Below, piece by piece: positions 1-13,665 of a stretch of 64,000 nt of DNA. The DNA comes from Syncephalis plumigaleata (Eukaryota; Zoopagomycota; Zoopagomycetes; Zoopagales; Piptocephalidaceae). Under the pieces are notes generated by a model, which worked only from the letters and a program-made list of their open reading frames with translations, was not told the DNA's origin and searched no databases. A program made the translations under genes and the position numbers. The stretch spans positions 928,477-992,476 of the forward strand of contig JAIXMF010000007.1 of the NCBI GenBank assembly GCA_025201365.1, given 5' to 3'. The number at the start of each line of letters is the position of its first letter. Position 1 is the first letter of the stretch.

Positions 1-59
1 TTGATTTGTTTTCCTTAAATAAAGTGATATTTACTATTGTTTGTTTGTTTGATACTTAC

Positions 60-1572
60 ATGGCGGTGGTGGTGGTATAGGATTTGAATGATTATATGAT
101 TCTGAACCGAGAGATCGTGCCACATTCGATGGTGCTAATGCTGCTGCTGATGAAGGTGGTGGCGGTGGTGGTGGTGCACCACTAGTAACAGCAGGTTCAT
201 GTGAATGTACAGATCCATAATGTGAATAGTTGGACCTTGTATTGTTTGGTGGCATGTCCAAAGGCGATCTTGCAGCTGGATAGGAGGAACGATGATGATG
301 ATGATGATGGTGCGGTGGTGGTGGTGGTCCTGGTGGTGGTGCTGCATACGCGCTTTGTTGCATGTATGCATTCTGATATCGACGATCATGATGATCACGG
401 TAGTATCCTGGTTGTTGTTGTTGCTGTTGCTGTTGTTGTTCCTGTATACCTGCCATTGGTGGAGAGGATGCATAAGATGCATGCGATGGTGTAGGTTGTG
501 GTAGTGCTCCTGGTGCTCCTGGTGGTGGTGGTGGTGGTAGTGCCGATCCACTGGCATAAGGAGAGCGTTGTGAATAGTAATTATTATTACCATTATTACT
601 GTTATTGTTGTTGTTGTTATTATTAGGGGTAGCAGTATTGTGCAAGTTGCGTACATGTAGATTTGATCCATATGCATGTTCGCGCGAATCGGATGTCATC
701 ATTTGTTCACCTGATGTTATCGATGAGAGGTGTTGCTCGTAGGATGCAGTAAATGAAGATCGACGTGCAGTTGCTGCATCTCTAGACATTGATGAATGAT
801 GACTGTTGCCATTATCACTATTGCCATTATTGCCATTATTGTGAGTTACCATCATTGTAGTATTACCACTATGAGTGGGTTCCATTGGCATGGCATTACT
901 ACTAGATGGTGATCGATTTTGTTCTCTACCATATGGATCAGTATACCCTGATAGACTAGAGTGACGATGATGTTGATGATGCTGATGTTGTTGTTGTTGA
1001 CTATGATTGATAGATTCATTGGTTGACATCCATGCCTGTTTAACTGCTGATGATGATGATTCGTTGTTGTGGTTGTGATTGGTAACCCGCACTTTCTGTA
1101 GATGCAATGTTTACTGGTGCAGTTGACGTATTACGAGATTGATACCATCGTTCATCATTCTCATAATTAAGATTGCTATTGCTACGTGCACGCGTAGAAT
1201 GTGATAATGTGCCATTGTCAGTAGCAGATGAGACACTTGGAGCGTCAGAATGCCCCGATAACATCATTGAGGTTCGTAGGATGGATAACTATGTCCTGGA
1301 GGGCTAGGATGATGATAGTGTTGTTGTGGTGCTTGTGATAATGGCGGCGATAAACAAGGTACACCTGCTGAAATATCTCTAAACTCGTCACCTGATTTGA
1401 TCGATGTTGGTGGCGATAATCGTGGTTGCGGATCTACTCCTAAAGTGTGTAATGGGTGCTGTTGACTCGCTGCTGCCAGTGGGTTGCTATGACCGGAGTT
1501 GTTTAACGCCGTCTGCTGAACGGAAGATACAGCTGGCGTGTCGGTATGCTTGCAGGGTGATACCATGACCAA
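60..1572 (-). CDS. Pro/Gln/His/Asn-rich low-complexity protein, 3' part beyond window edge
   Basis: Three overlapping minus-strand reading frames join into one low-complexity protein: about 1572-1264, then 1267-1040, then 1107-60. It has polyQ (near 410-440), polyP runs, a polyHis run (near 290-305), polyAsn, and Ser/Pro stretches such as SPPTSIKSGDEF. The frame changes near 1265 and 1090 have no credible intron, so each probably reflects a one-base indel or decay. A good donor (minus GTAAGT) at 58-59 follows a PPPPPC-coding end, so the gene continues left of the window. The start is unsettled: the frame stays open upstream of the ATG at 1572. I recognise no domain. The composition resembles intrinsically disordered regulatory proteins of filamentous fungi, but no function can be assigned. 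Confidence 0.5.
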
Positions 1573-4500
1573 GGGGCACGATTGGCCTTTGGATAAAAAG
1601 TAACACCGAGAGTAGAACGGTAATTACAAATAGTAATTACTATGGTGCACCTAAACTAAAGAAAGTGCAAACAGGTAAAGTAGCGTCGCTTAGTTAACAA
1701 GAGTAGATCACGTGAGGATGACGATAATGATGATGAATTGATAATGATAATGATGATGTCGAGGATGATGGCGTACAATAAAAAAAGGTAGATGAACAAT
1801 TCAAGAATAAGAGTGATGTGGTGATGGTGTCAATGTAGTAAGAAGAAAAAAGGGATGAACCTACAGACTACACACCCAAATACGCACACAAAATATGGTG
1901 TTTCTAGACGCTGTTATCACTAATTCTACTACTACTACTACTAATACTAATAATAATAATAACTGCTATGCAACAAAAGCTATCAATGATTACAAGTGAG
2001 AATGAAGCATAAAAATAGAATGACCACAGTTAGACAATCAAGCAATGGTCATGAACGAATAAGAAATCGCCAAGCAGATAACAGGGGAACAGGAGAACAA
2101 GAGACCAAGAACTGCCGACAGAGAAAAGAAAAAAGACAGAGTGAAAGAGCAGAAGAGACAGAGACAGAGACAGAAAGAGACAGAGAGATAGCAGGATGTA
2201 CAAGTAAACAAGACTGATATAGACTGATAAACAGACAACAGTAGAGACAAACAGACAGTAGATGAACAGATACAGCGATGATAGCCAGGTAGGGAAAAGC
2301 AAGTGGATGAATGTGTGTGGCACCAATCAGTGCAGATGATTATGTATTGTTTTTTTACACAAGCAGCCCTAAGTGGTAGTGTAATGGAACAGAGATTATT
2401 TCAAAGCTTCTGTGTTGAACGATGACGAAATCGGTTCACAATACAAAATGGAAAAACAGGGGAAAACGTAACCAGTCAAAGACTGCAGACGCCGACAAGC
2501 GCAAAGAAGGAAAGAGAAAGAGAAAGACTAACTGACTGATTGATTGATTGACTGTAGCTAGTGGCGACAATCATTCATCGTACAATTAAGTAACAAAAAG
2601 AGTGTGTCAGCGTTGAGTATGAATGAGTAAGTGTACGTCGTCGTGTTGCTATTACTGTTGTACGTCGTGTTATAGGTGAACAATCACATTGATAGTACTG
2701 TCGAGAAAAGGCCAGCATCAATCAACTAGACGACGTTGTCCACATTCAATGGGGGTGACAATCGAAATGAAAAAAGAAGCACAAGCTTATCCATCATGAG
2801 ATGACATGAATAATAGTCATCGTCAATATTCGTAGATATAAACAAGTAAACGAATATGCATGCACGGCAATAGGATGGAGATGATATGCAATAGAGAATT
2901 ATAATCTTACTGCCACTCCCTCTCCTGTAATGATTATTGTTATGATTATTCCTATTGTTGTTATCCTACTTACAACACGATTACTACTGTTACTTCATAG
3001 TTGTTCTGCTATTATCATGGATTTGGTGTATGTAGTACGCCATTTGATACAACTAAAGTAAGGCATGGCGTGCATAGTGTAGTTAGAGGGAGGAAGAGAG
3101 AGAGGGAGAGAGACACTGCAAGCAAGGATGACAAACCCATCTGGATGTGCTTAGCTTAGTGACTCGAATGATTGTCTCGAGTTCATGTACGCACGATAAT
3201 AGGAGTAAAGCGAGGGTGGATAAAAGATAGTCCACGCGTACATACACATATACACGCGTATATACAGCAAGTGACATTATTCCACTGTTACCACTGCATA
3301 CAAACAAGGGGATTTCATTTAGTAGAAAAGGGAATACTAGTAATAATAATAATGATAGTAAAGATATACAAGCAATGTATGATGATTTTACAACATGATT
3401 ATAATGGATATTACCATTGTCATCATCATTTATCAATAATGACATTATCATGATAGTGATAGTAATTATGGATATTACTGTGACAACTGTGTTCCTTCCT
3501 CACAAGCAACATTTGTAATTATAGCACGACAGCTATTACACGTTCATGTTATTTGCCGAGCTGTAGCGTGTAAGCGTGTAAGAGTACGATGTATGTAGGC
3601 ATTCCATTCTGAAAACGGGTTTAGTAATTTCCATGGTGGAACCACAGGTAATCAAGGACCATGGGGCTAGATCCACACATACGCACACACTCGCACACGC
3701 ACACACACATCCTGAACATCAATGATTCCAAGTAAATACCGAGGTGGTACACAACAAACCTTTTAGAACAAAGTGACGACAAGAGTATAACAAAGGAAAT
3801 GGCATATCAATATGTACTAGGAATAGGAATGAGATTATCACAAGACTGATGCCACTCTTAATATTACCCTTAATATTATCATCATCATTATTATGCATCT
3901 AATAATAAAATAGAGTAGAACAAAAGCTCGTACATACTAATAAATGAATAAAGTAGAATATAATCACTATAGCCTATGGTCTACCTATATAATGGCTATA
4001 ATTATGCGCATTATAGCATATCAATCTCGACATTATCATTACTAATAGTAGTAGAGTAATAAGAACAGCCATTGTCATAGAATAGAGAAACTATTGTTCA
4101 ACAACATTTGACTGACTGAATGCGTTATACCAAAGGTGTACTAAAATAATAATAACTTAAAGCGTACATACACGCATACACACACAACGTTCCATTGTAA
4201 CTTACCTACTAGATATATGTGTATCTGTATATATGTATATATTAACCGGTGTCAATATCAATCAATGAAGCAGTTGAGAATACGGTTAAAACGATAAACC
4301 GTACGAATATATTGTGTATATATCAAGTAAAAATGGAGAAAAAGAAGTATAGTAGATAAAGTGTACTTGTATGCTAGTCAACCTACTTCTTTCTATCGAT
4401 TGTCTATGATATTACGTTTATCACGAACAATGAACGAAGCTAGTTGAAAACAAGAGTAGGGCCGTACAAATACAACAAGGGTGGATGAATGATATGTTGG

Positions 4501-7470
4501 CTAAAATCAAAGATGCAAAAATATCGGCGATATTGGAATATCCACGATGTTGATGCAGGTCGATTATAGTAAAATGTAGCAATAAACGACTAATGTGAGC
4601 AAAATACTTGAGTGCGTGTGCATATAAGACGATGTAGAAGAGAAGAATGGATAAAGGAAAGTGAAAGTGAAAGCGAGAAAGTAAAGAGAAAGAAAAGTGC
4701 AAGTGTGTGTGTGTGTGTTGTTGTTGTAATAGTAGTAGTAGGAAATACGCGATTTAGAAGGATAGGATGATAGCGACTAACTATGACAATTAACACGATA
4801 ACAATGATAACAGTAACGGCAGCGACTGGTTATCAAAAGTAGAAAAGCAGACTAGTGAAATAGCAGACACAAGCGTACATATACGTCTATGCACGCATAC
4901 ACACACAGAGAGACAGAGGAAGGGACAGACAAACAAACAGACAAATAGATTGGCAAATAGATGGATAGGCAGAAGAAAGCAGAGCATATAAGTGAAATAA
5001 AAGTGAAAGAGATGCGAACCCAATGTGTGAACCCAGCTGTGGTTCTTGTTAACAGGCAAAAGTGTTCTAATGGTAGGTTCTACGCGAAGGAACAATTGAG
5101 TGAACGCGCATTCGCGTGTGGATTGACTTGTTCTCCGACTACGATTACCACTCTAGCAATGGTTATTACACACTTTTAACATTATGCATTGTGTTGCACT
5201 ACTAAATACAGGTATGTGTTTTATTTTTACGGAAGAAAACTAGAAGATCTGTTTTCCTATATTGTCATTAGGAGCGAGTATGCCTTAGCAATCTATTCGT
5301 TTATTCATACGTTTACTAATGGATTATGCGGCCTTGACACCGCCATCATTACAAGCATTACAAGCATGCTTGATGCTATTCCAACCCTAGCCTAATGTCA
5401 TTTTACACTTACAAGCCATGTACTTTACATGGCGTGGAATAGAACAACGGAATAAATGGATGAATTACCATGCGACTACGGACACGGATATACATACACA
5501 CACTCGCACACCTGTATACACACACACACACACAACACGTGTCCGTTCCCTTGTTTCGTCTCTTTCGTATCGACCCAAAATGATCGAAATGGTCTGGCCC
5601 AATAACACATGAACTAATCATCATTCAGGATCGATCTATTGGTTTCCTTTTACTACACTCCAATATACTAACTAACTAATACACTACTATTTGATTTGAT
5701 TGAATAAAAGCTTATCAGTATACTTGCAACTGATAATATATGCTCACCATTGTGCGCGTTTATCAAGTGTGCAGATGGTGCAACCCATCATGTTTCACGT
5801 TTACTTTCCGTACTTCCTTGTTCATGTAAAAGCTTACAAATCAAGCAGGAAAACGAGGAATTCAACGGTCTAGACCTCCGACATATTGCATACTGCTATT
5901 ACTACTACTACTACTACTACTACTACGTATTCGCTACTATTATTACCTTTGCAATAGGTCTTTCCCTTCCAATGGGTAGCAACGTGAAGCTGATCCCATG
6001 GCGATTATTGGTGAACAAGAGCATGGCTCGGCATTACGACAGCACCGGACGAATATTTACGCGGCACCGGAGTTGCTATATTTTGTCAATAAATAGCCAT
6101 GATAGTTGTATTCCCACGTGGTATCTGTAAACTCGCTGACGAAATTACCGGCACATAATGTGTAAGCAGTTGATTTGCAGCCTCTCTCTCTCGCGCGCGC
6201 TACTCACTTACAAACGGGTTGTCACCGGCCTATTGCAGTATGCACACGCGTACATTTATGCGTAACACACGCTGATGAGAATGCACCTATCCAAATGAAT
6301 AGATGCCGTCATAGTTCTTCTGCCCTGTACACATGCAGCATGGTATGACAGAAAGAGAATATGTGACAGAAAGGAAGAGAGGAAGGAAGAAAGGAAGAAA
6401 GGAAGAAAGGAAAACAAGGGATGACTCTCGGTAAACTACTCGATAGGGACACTAGTAAACACAAGACGTAATCCGGATGAATAACGAGTGACAAATACTT
6501 GCTATTACTGTATTAAGAGCAATCACATTCTGTAATAACTAATTAATGGCTGTACTAGTAGTTCAAGGTATAACATCATCATTAATCATACCTATGTATA
6601 CATATCTATATACGCATGCATACTCGTACAAAAAGTACTCGTGCTATGCTTTGGATTGACAATGTATCAAGATCTTGGCTTATACCCGAATAGCTGCATA
6701 TGTATTGTGTATGTGTGTCTATTAAGATATCAGTAGTATCTCTTTTGGAGATGTCTATTACAGATGACTGATAATTGCTATTATCATTGAGTATATTGGT
6801 TAAAAGAAAAGAAGAAAATGCTACATACATAAGGCACCAATCATCATGTTTCAATTCGATATTGTCGCTTTTACTTTACGTATGCATGTATGCATGTACA
6901 TATGCATATACTTGTACATATACTTGTACGTGTACGTGTACGTGTATGGTCTAGCAAGTATCTGATGCCATAGTATTGGAAGTGACATGATTGCAATGAA
7001 TGCAGCTGACCGCATGTCATTCTACGCTTGCCAAAACAATTCAGTCCCAAAACATAGGAATAACCGTAAAGGTACCATTGTCATCATTACTATCATGCTA
7101 ATCAACATGGATGTGAATGCATAGACACGAACACATATGTAAAATGGAAACATGTGTTTGGTTCTTATTAGAATTCAACACTCGATGGTCGTGTCTATTC
7201 AAAATTGAGCGGAGTGGTCGGGAAAATCTGTTCTGCAAGTATTACTCGCTTTAGTCGAACGGCTACGGGTGTACTATGCATCAACAATCCATATCTCCAA
7301 ATTAGGAGGTACCTGATGGTACTGTAACACCGATAGAAGATTCCATCGCGCAACCTATTTCTCGCTTGTGTTTGCCACTTTTAATTATATCCTGAATGTC
7401 ATGTGAGCACACACGTATACACTCTTGTTATAGGGAGTCATTAGTAATGTGTGTGTGTGTACGTCAACTA
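1573..7470. other. Long intergenic region, no recognisable gene
   Basis: About 5.9 kb without a convincing coding exon on either strand. Open frames here are low-complexity products of microsatellites: AG-rich 2090-2190, CA-rich near 3690 and 5510-5535, GT near 4704-4718, TAC repeats near 5896-5925, and GGAA-type repeats 6360-6415. I see no tRNA B-box or rRNA signature. The distance to the next gene and the composition suggest ordinary noncoding DNA, possibly including the 5' UTR and promoter of the low-complexity gene at the left. Confidence 0.6.
6360..6415. repeat. GGAA-type microsatellite
   Basis: Imperfect tandem GGAAGAAA/GGAAGGAA units, purine-only on the plus strand. One of many simple repeats in the long intergenic region. 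Confidence 0.85.
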
Positions 7471-7698
7471 CAGTGTTTTTCCATCCAACTTGCGCATTTA
7501 TCCTTTAACTTTTGCAGTTTATCAATAAATAGATTAACACAATTGTTAACACCATTATCACCGTAGAAATGCCAATTGACACAGCATGATAATAATAACA
7601 ATTCAGTATTCAGTAATGGATCATTTATTGATAGCGATAACTATTATTTATTCGTAAAGACATAAGGCTAACTGCTCAAATTGGATGGAAAAAGCCTG
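7471..7698 (+). mobile_element. Element A: 228-bp MITE-like internal deletion derivative with imperfect TIRs and TA target duplication
   Basis: Left end CAGTGTTTTTCCATCCAACT, right end (reverse complement) CAGGCTTTTTCCATCCAATT, flanked by TA on both sides (7469-7470 and 7699-7700). The first about 170 bp match the left end of element B (21006 onward) and the last about 60 bp match its right end. The middle of B, which encodes a Fanzor-like tail, is absent. This is the usual structure of a nonautonomous derivative made by internal deletion. TA duplication and a CAG start fit the IS630/Tc1-mariner type of insertion, although no transposase is visible in the window. Confidence 0.8.
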
Positions 7699-8287
7699 TA
7701 GATTCATAGATTAGCATATGTGGGGGTTTATATCTAAACCTATTTTGACATATTTCTGTCATTATGAAATGGTTAACCATATTATCATACCACTACTACT
7801 AGCCAGGTACTTTGTTTAGTCAGTCAGTCAGACATGACAGTCTAGTCTATATATTAGCAATAGTTTAATTCGTGTCTATATAGATATATAGATATAGATT
7901 ATCTATTTATATTGTATTTATAAACAAGATGGTGATGATTTAATTCTACTATTATTATTGGATTGACTTACTGATTACATTCTATGACATGATGGATTAG
8001 CAAATACAATAATCTATTAATAATTAAAATGATCTATCCTAATCATTTCATTGCTACAATGCAACTTGCATTTCTTGCCTTACAACCTCACACATATCAA
8101 TATGCTATGTTTATTAGCGAATCGTGGTAATTGTGTAAACACACACTGTAACAACCGTTTCTTTCCATTATACATCTTGTCGTCCGAGTAACCTGGTCTC
8201 TACCTATTTAACCTACCCTCTCTGTCCTATAGTCTATGCAGCATTCTGGTATATATATATTGTTGATTAGCATTTCTACTTGACGGT
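7699..8287. other. Intergenic region upstream of ADP1-like gene
   Basis: About 590 bp of AT-rich sequence without a coding exon. It must hold the promoter and 5' UTR of the plus-strand transporter starting at 8288. A TATATATAT stretch at 8250-8260, about 30 bp upstream of the ATG, cannot be separated from simple repeat. Confidence 0.5.
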
Positions 8288-11200
8288 ATGCACCAACGAC
8301 GACGACGACGACCTGCCAGTACTCACTGGTTCTTGGTGGTCCTACTGAGCCTATGGCTTACCACCACGACCATCGTCGTCCAGGCTAAGCAGCAGCGTGT
8401 AATGCCATCGGCCACCTCTCCCAATCCTAGTCGTTTAATGCAGCATTGGTTACGTCGTGCCAAAGATGACGACGGTAAATGTCCACCCTGCTTCAATTGT
8501 ATGCTGCCTGGATATCCATGTTTACATTTCAGTAAATGTGACGAATTTACCGGTCGATGCACGTGTCCAGCAGGATTCGGTGGTGAGGATTGCTCGCAAC
8601 CAGGTAAATAAATCGATGAACTGTTTTATCTTATGCAATGCTCTATGATAAACTAACCTCTTTGTAATTGATCTAGTCTGTGGTGGTCTATCCGATGGTA
8701 CACATCGTTTGCCTCGAGAGGGTGACTCGTGCCAGTGCAAAGATGGCTGGGAAGGCATTCATTGTAATAGTAAGTGATAATCGTGTACTAATAATATGTA
8801 GGATACATATAATAGAGAACATTCTAAGATGATGACGATGACGATGACGATGATGATATATTAACCAAGTATGTTTATTTCATTTATGATATACATCATG
8901 CCTATTCAATAGTATGCACACGAGATGATGCTTGTTTACCACTCGTACCTACCAACCGTAATGCCACCTGTTTCCGTGGAGGACTTGTAGTCAAGGCAAA
9001 TCATCAAATGTGCAATGTAACCAGTAAGTATTGCATCAGAGTAATACTCGCTCAACATTCTAGCATGATATTTACTTTTATTAATACATAAAATAGACAA
9101 AAAGATTCTCGATATGTTACCGGATCGACCACCGCAGGTCACCTTCTCGTGCCAGAAAGAACCGGCCACTTGTAACTTTCAATTCTGGATCAAGGAGGTC
9201 GAGTCATTCTATGTGCGCTGGAGAAATGCCAATTCACACAGGATCCCGAGGATAGTACGCATTTAATGTATCAATGCAAGGATATTCAGTGTCGCTGTAA
9301 GCCGGGTGCCATGTTATGCGGTGAAGATGGTGGTATCGATCTGTCGGATTTCCTGACCCAAGAGATCAAAGGACCGGCATCGTTTAATTGCATCGATGAG
9401 CATTGTAAATTCGAAGAACCAGAAATGAACAAGCTAATTCTTAGCATATTTGGTGATGCGTTCATCGGTCTCGATTGTAAATCAGGCGAGTGCTTGCACT
9501 ACACGCAAGTCCAGGATTCAAGCGAACACCCAAACGAAGTAGTACACCATTGATGGCGGTATTGATTGTTGCCGTAGTACTACTATTAATAGCCGGTGTA
9601 GCCAGTAAGTGATACGTGCACATCTACACTCAATCATTATCATCATCATCGATGTCATATACTAATAGATGATATGTTATATGAATACGGTCATTGACAG
9701 GTATTCTAGTAATGGCTAAACGACAGAATGAGGGTATGATTCGATTGGCAGATTCAGATGATGCACACAATGAACGCTATCCGAATACTGACAACGAGAA
9801 TGGTAAACTCATGGCTGATCATACACCGGCTACGCTTTCATTCCGTGAAATCAACTACTTTGTCGGTAAGCTTCTTATACAACGACATAACTATGATGAT
9901 AATAATAATAATCACAATGCTCTCGTTATAGCGGGTAGTCAGGTTCTCAATAATGTTCTTGGTACCGTACAACCCGGTGAATTGATGGCTATCATGGGTG
10001 CATCCGGTGCTGGTAAAACATCATTGTTAGACATTCTAGCACAGCGTAATAAGTCAGGCGAGGTACAGGGTGATCTGTTTGTCAACGGGAAAACCATCGA
10101 TAATCAAACGTATCGTCGTGTTATCGGTTATGTCGACCAGGAAGACACGCTAATGCCCACACTTACCGTTTACGAGACTATTCTCTACTCGGCACTACTA
10201 CGCTTACCCGCCGACATGTCGACCGATGCGAAACACGCGCGAGTCATGGATGCAATCCACGAGTTAGGCATCTATCACATTAGGAATCGTCGTATTGGCG
10301 AGTCGGGTGCACGGGGTATTTCGGGTGGTGAGAAACGACGTGTCTCGATCGCTTGTGAACTCGTTACATCGCCGGCCATTCTATTCCTCGATGAACCGAC
10401 CTCAGGCCTAGATGCCTATAATGCACACAACGTCATAGAATGTCTACGTACATTGGCGCGCGACTATCGACGTACTATAGTATTTACTATTCATCAACCA
10501 CGTAGTGACATTTACGCCATGTTCGATCGTCTTATCCTACTCGCTGATGGTTGGCTTGTCTACTCGGGCAGTGCTCAAGGTGCTCGAAATCACTTTGCAC
10601 AGGCGGGCTACTCGTGTCCACTTGGCTATAACGTGGCAGACTTTCTAGTTGATGTAACCAAGAGTAACGCGTCGGCGACAAACAACACCTCTAAACAAAC
10701 ACTAGGTGCAGCTATGAATACTGCATCCAATACAAGAAATGGTGATGGCGATGATGATGATGACGACGAACCGGGTACTAGTCGGTTTACGCACGAGTCT
10801 AGTGAGCAATCACCCTTACTGCCTTCCATGCTACCATCCAACACGAATGGTAGTCATCGACCAACCAGTGGATTCAATCATCAAATGGGCGATTTCTACA
10901 CACCATCCACCATGCCAACTTACGATTCAGACGATGATATCATGGATATGGACGACGAACCACGAGCGGCTGCCTACTGGGAGAACAGTCTAAGTAGCAA
11001 TCCATGGGCATCACAACGACGTGTGACAAGGGCTGAACGACCGGCTAGCATGAAGAGTACAGACACGACAACCCTAATGCCCGATCAATCGGGTAATGAT
11101 GCAAATGTTCTAATAATGAGCCTACACTTGAAACGACTTGTAAAAGCGTATAGACGTTCTGAATTGGCACGTCAAACATTAGAGGATATTGAACGACAAA

Positions 11201-12469
11201 CAAGGTAAACAATCATCATCATCATCATCATTGATATTGATATTCATACTCACATACTCATACTGTTGTCATCTATCTAGTACAATTCATGGAGAACCAT
11301 TCGGTGTTGAGGTGCCCAGTTTCTTCGACATGACTGCACCTCGACGTAGCTCTTATTGGTCTCAATTCTGTATTCTTAGCAATCGTACATTCAAGAATCT
11401 CTACCGTAATCCGTATCTAATGCTTACTCATTATGCTATCAGCTTATTCCTTGCCGGTAAGCGATAATGCCGTTGCTTTTACTGTAGTTTAATCGACGAC
11501 AATGGCTCTTTCTTCATAGTATTCTGCGGTTTACTATTCTACAATGTTACCAATGATATCTCCGGCTTCCAGAATCGTATGGGATTGTTCTTTTTCGTAT
11601 GTGCACTATTTGGATTTAGTTGTCTCACCTCATTACAGGCAAGTTAATCCTATCATTTGATAGTATTTCGATTACTACTACAATGAATATATTCTGACCT
11701 GTATAATCACTTTATATACATATATATATATATATAGGTATTCTCGGCGGAACGTATTCTATTTGTGAGAGAACGTGCCAATGGTTACTATTCGCCCATC
11801 ACTTATTTCGTGGCCAAAGTTCTATTCGATATCATTCCATTACGTGTTGTGCCACCCATTCTATTAGGTCTAGTGGTCTATCATATGGTGGGCCTAGTAC
11901 CGGGCATTAGTCATTTTGCCAAATTCCTACTAGTACTAGTGATATTCAACTTGACAGCCGCCAGTATATGCTTACTATTGGGTGTTCTATTCAAGGATAT
12001 ATCGATTGCCAATCTATTATCCAGTCTTATGATGTTGTTTAGTATGTTATTCGGCGGTCTACTACTAAACAAAGGTAAGATTTCATTATTATTATCATGA
12101 ATGTAATCTAATACATTTTATTGTTATCTTAGATTCAATTCCTTTATATTTACGTTGGTTGAAACATTTATCATTCTTCAATTATGCATTTGAAGCATTG
12201 ATTGTCAATGAAATGGTGTACTTGCAACTAACTGAAAAGAAATACGGCTTAGAAATTGATGTAAGCATTGTTCATACACTTGTTATTCCATTTGACTTTA
12301 ATACTAATTGATATTTGATGATTAGGTACCTGGTGCCACTATTCTATCAACATTTGGATTTGATGCATCTGCATTCTGGCCTGATGTCATCAAGTTGAGT
12401 GTCATGTGTATGGGTTTCTTAGTAGCTGCCTATCTTGGTCTACATATTCTTGTACGTGAGCGTCGCTAG
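8288..12469 (+). CDS. ADP1: Adp1-type ABC transporter (ABCG half-transporter with N-terminal EGF-like Cys-rich domain)
   Basis: Eleven exons: 8288-8603, 8677-8769, 8913-9023, 9097-9604, 9701-9865, 9932-11204, 11281-11456, 11520-11638, 11738-12074, 12133-12260, 12326-12469. The product begins with a signal peptide, then a Cys-rich EGF-like domain ([26 protein letters not shown]) and a TM segment. An ABC domain follows, with Walker A GASGAGKT, signature ISGGEKRR, Walker B ILFLDEP and the H-loop in TIHQPRSD. After an acidic linker comes an ABCG membrane domain ([18 protein letters not shown]). This order and these strings match yeast Adp1, a putative ABC transporter of unknown substrate. Two single bases appear missing in exon 4 (near 9212 and 9513). 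Restoring them gives 3372 nt, about 1123 aa, in frame throughout. Intron 8 (11639-11737) is GC-AG. Poly(A)-like AATAAATAA lies at 12537. Confidence 0.93.
11639..11737 (+). other. GC-AG intron in ADP1-like gene
   Basis: Donor CAG|GCAAGT and acceptor TATATAG. The spliced frame LTSLQ|VFSAERI is continuous and matches the conserved ABCG membrane domain. The intron contains a TA microsatellite at 11718-11736. Confidence 0.85.
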
Positions 12470-13665
12470 TTAAAAGCTACAACAATTACAACAACTACTA
12501 CTACAATGTTGTGTGCTTCACATAGTAGTAATTAAAATAAATAATCCATTTGTCTAAATACTAGTGTTGCTATTACCTGTATATGAATATGAATAGTTTG
12601 ACCATTGATCGTTATTTGATATACAACTGTATTTCCATCATAGTATAGAAATCAATGAGTTGTATAACTACGTACATGCATATCATATATCATATATACA
12701 CGTATACATTAATAGATGTTGTATGTTCGCACATGCTATTCAATTATTATTATTGTTATTGTTGTTATTATAATAGAATTAGCAAAGCAACATTAATAAC
12801 GAAAGATAATTCGTCTATTAAAGAAAAAGACCAAACACAAAGAGAGAGAAAGAGAGAGAGACAAACACACGAACAATCACAAGGTAAACTGTACGAATAT
12901 TAAGAGAAAATATATAGTTGCACTATTACTGCTGCTATTACTGCTAATTACTGCTAATGCCACTGCTGTTACTGCTGTTACTGATGATGATGATGATGAT
13001 ATTGTCGATAATAGCTAGATTATTAAACGCATTCATAAAGGGAACAACATAACTGCAATCAGATAGCTGTACTGTATAGTAGTAAGAGTAGTAAGAGTAG
13101 TAGTAATGACGAATAACTATAATAAAGCTGATGCATGTCATAGATAAATCACGACCACATCAAGGAAATGCTAGACAAAATAACGAACAAGAGGAGAAAC
13201 AACCATAACATTGATAGTAAATAACCACAACAGCCAGATTGACGCTGGCTAGATAATAATAAATGTCACGGAAACAGGTGTTGATAAGAAGGTTAACAAG
13301 AAGCCCGCTTAATTGATATCAGCTATATTGGCACATTATAAAGGTCGATAATGGCCAATAATAACAACAACAGTAGTAGTAGTAGTAGTAGTAAGGACAG
13401 TAATAGCTGTAAACAGTGGTAGTACTAATAATAATAACGAAATCATTATCCAAATATACACACATATTTTGTTCATAACAAAACAGTTTCATATGGATAT
13501 ATGTTCATGCTAACCTATAATAATGGTAGTAATAGTTGTTGTTGTAGTTATAATAATAATAGTAATAGAAGTAGTAGAAGTAGTGGTACTAATGAGATGG
13601 TACTAATAGTAATAGTAGTAATAATAGTAGTAGTAGTAGTAATGTTTCAATTTCGTAACATCTTC
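12470..13665. other. Convergent 3' intergenic region with microsatellites
   Basis: About 1.2 kb between the 3' ends of the ABC transporter (+) and the kinase (-). It holds GA-rich (12840-12862) and AGT/TAG trinucleotide repeats (13371-13394 and 13600-13640). No coding exon, RNA gene or mobile-element signature is apparent. Confidence 0.55.

Noticed and set aside
135-677. 180-codon frame antisense to the His/Pro-rich gene
   Set aside because: Shifted-frame product of the same CAT/CAC/CAA repeats; rich in His/Ile/Asn with no independent start context or exon structure.
5750-6130. 126-codon frame with a polytyrosine run
   Set aside because: The run comes from a TAC microsatellite; flanks have no splice signals, domain or homologous feel.
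1573-8287. tRNA or 5S rRNA genes in the long intergenic region
   Set aside because: By eye I found no GGTTCRANNCC box with a matching A box and acceptor stem; a tRNAscan run would be decisive.
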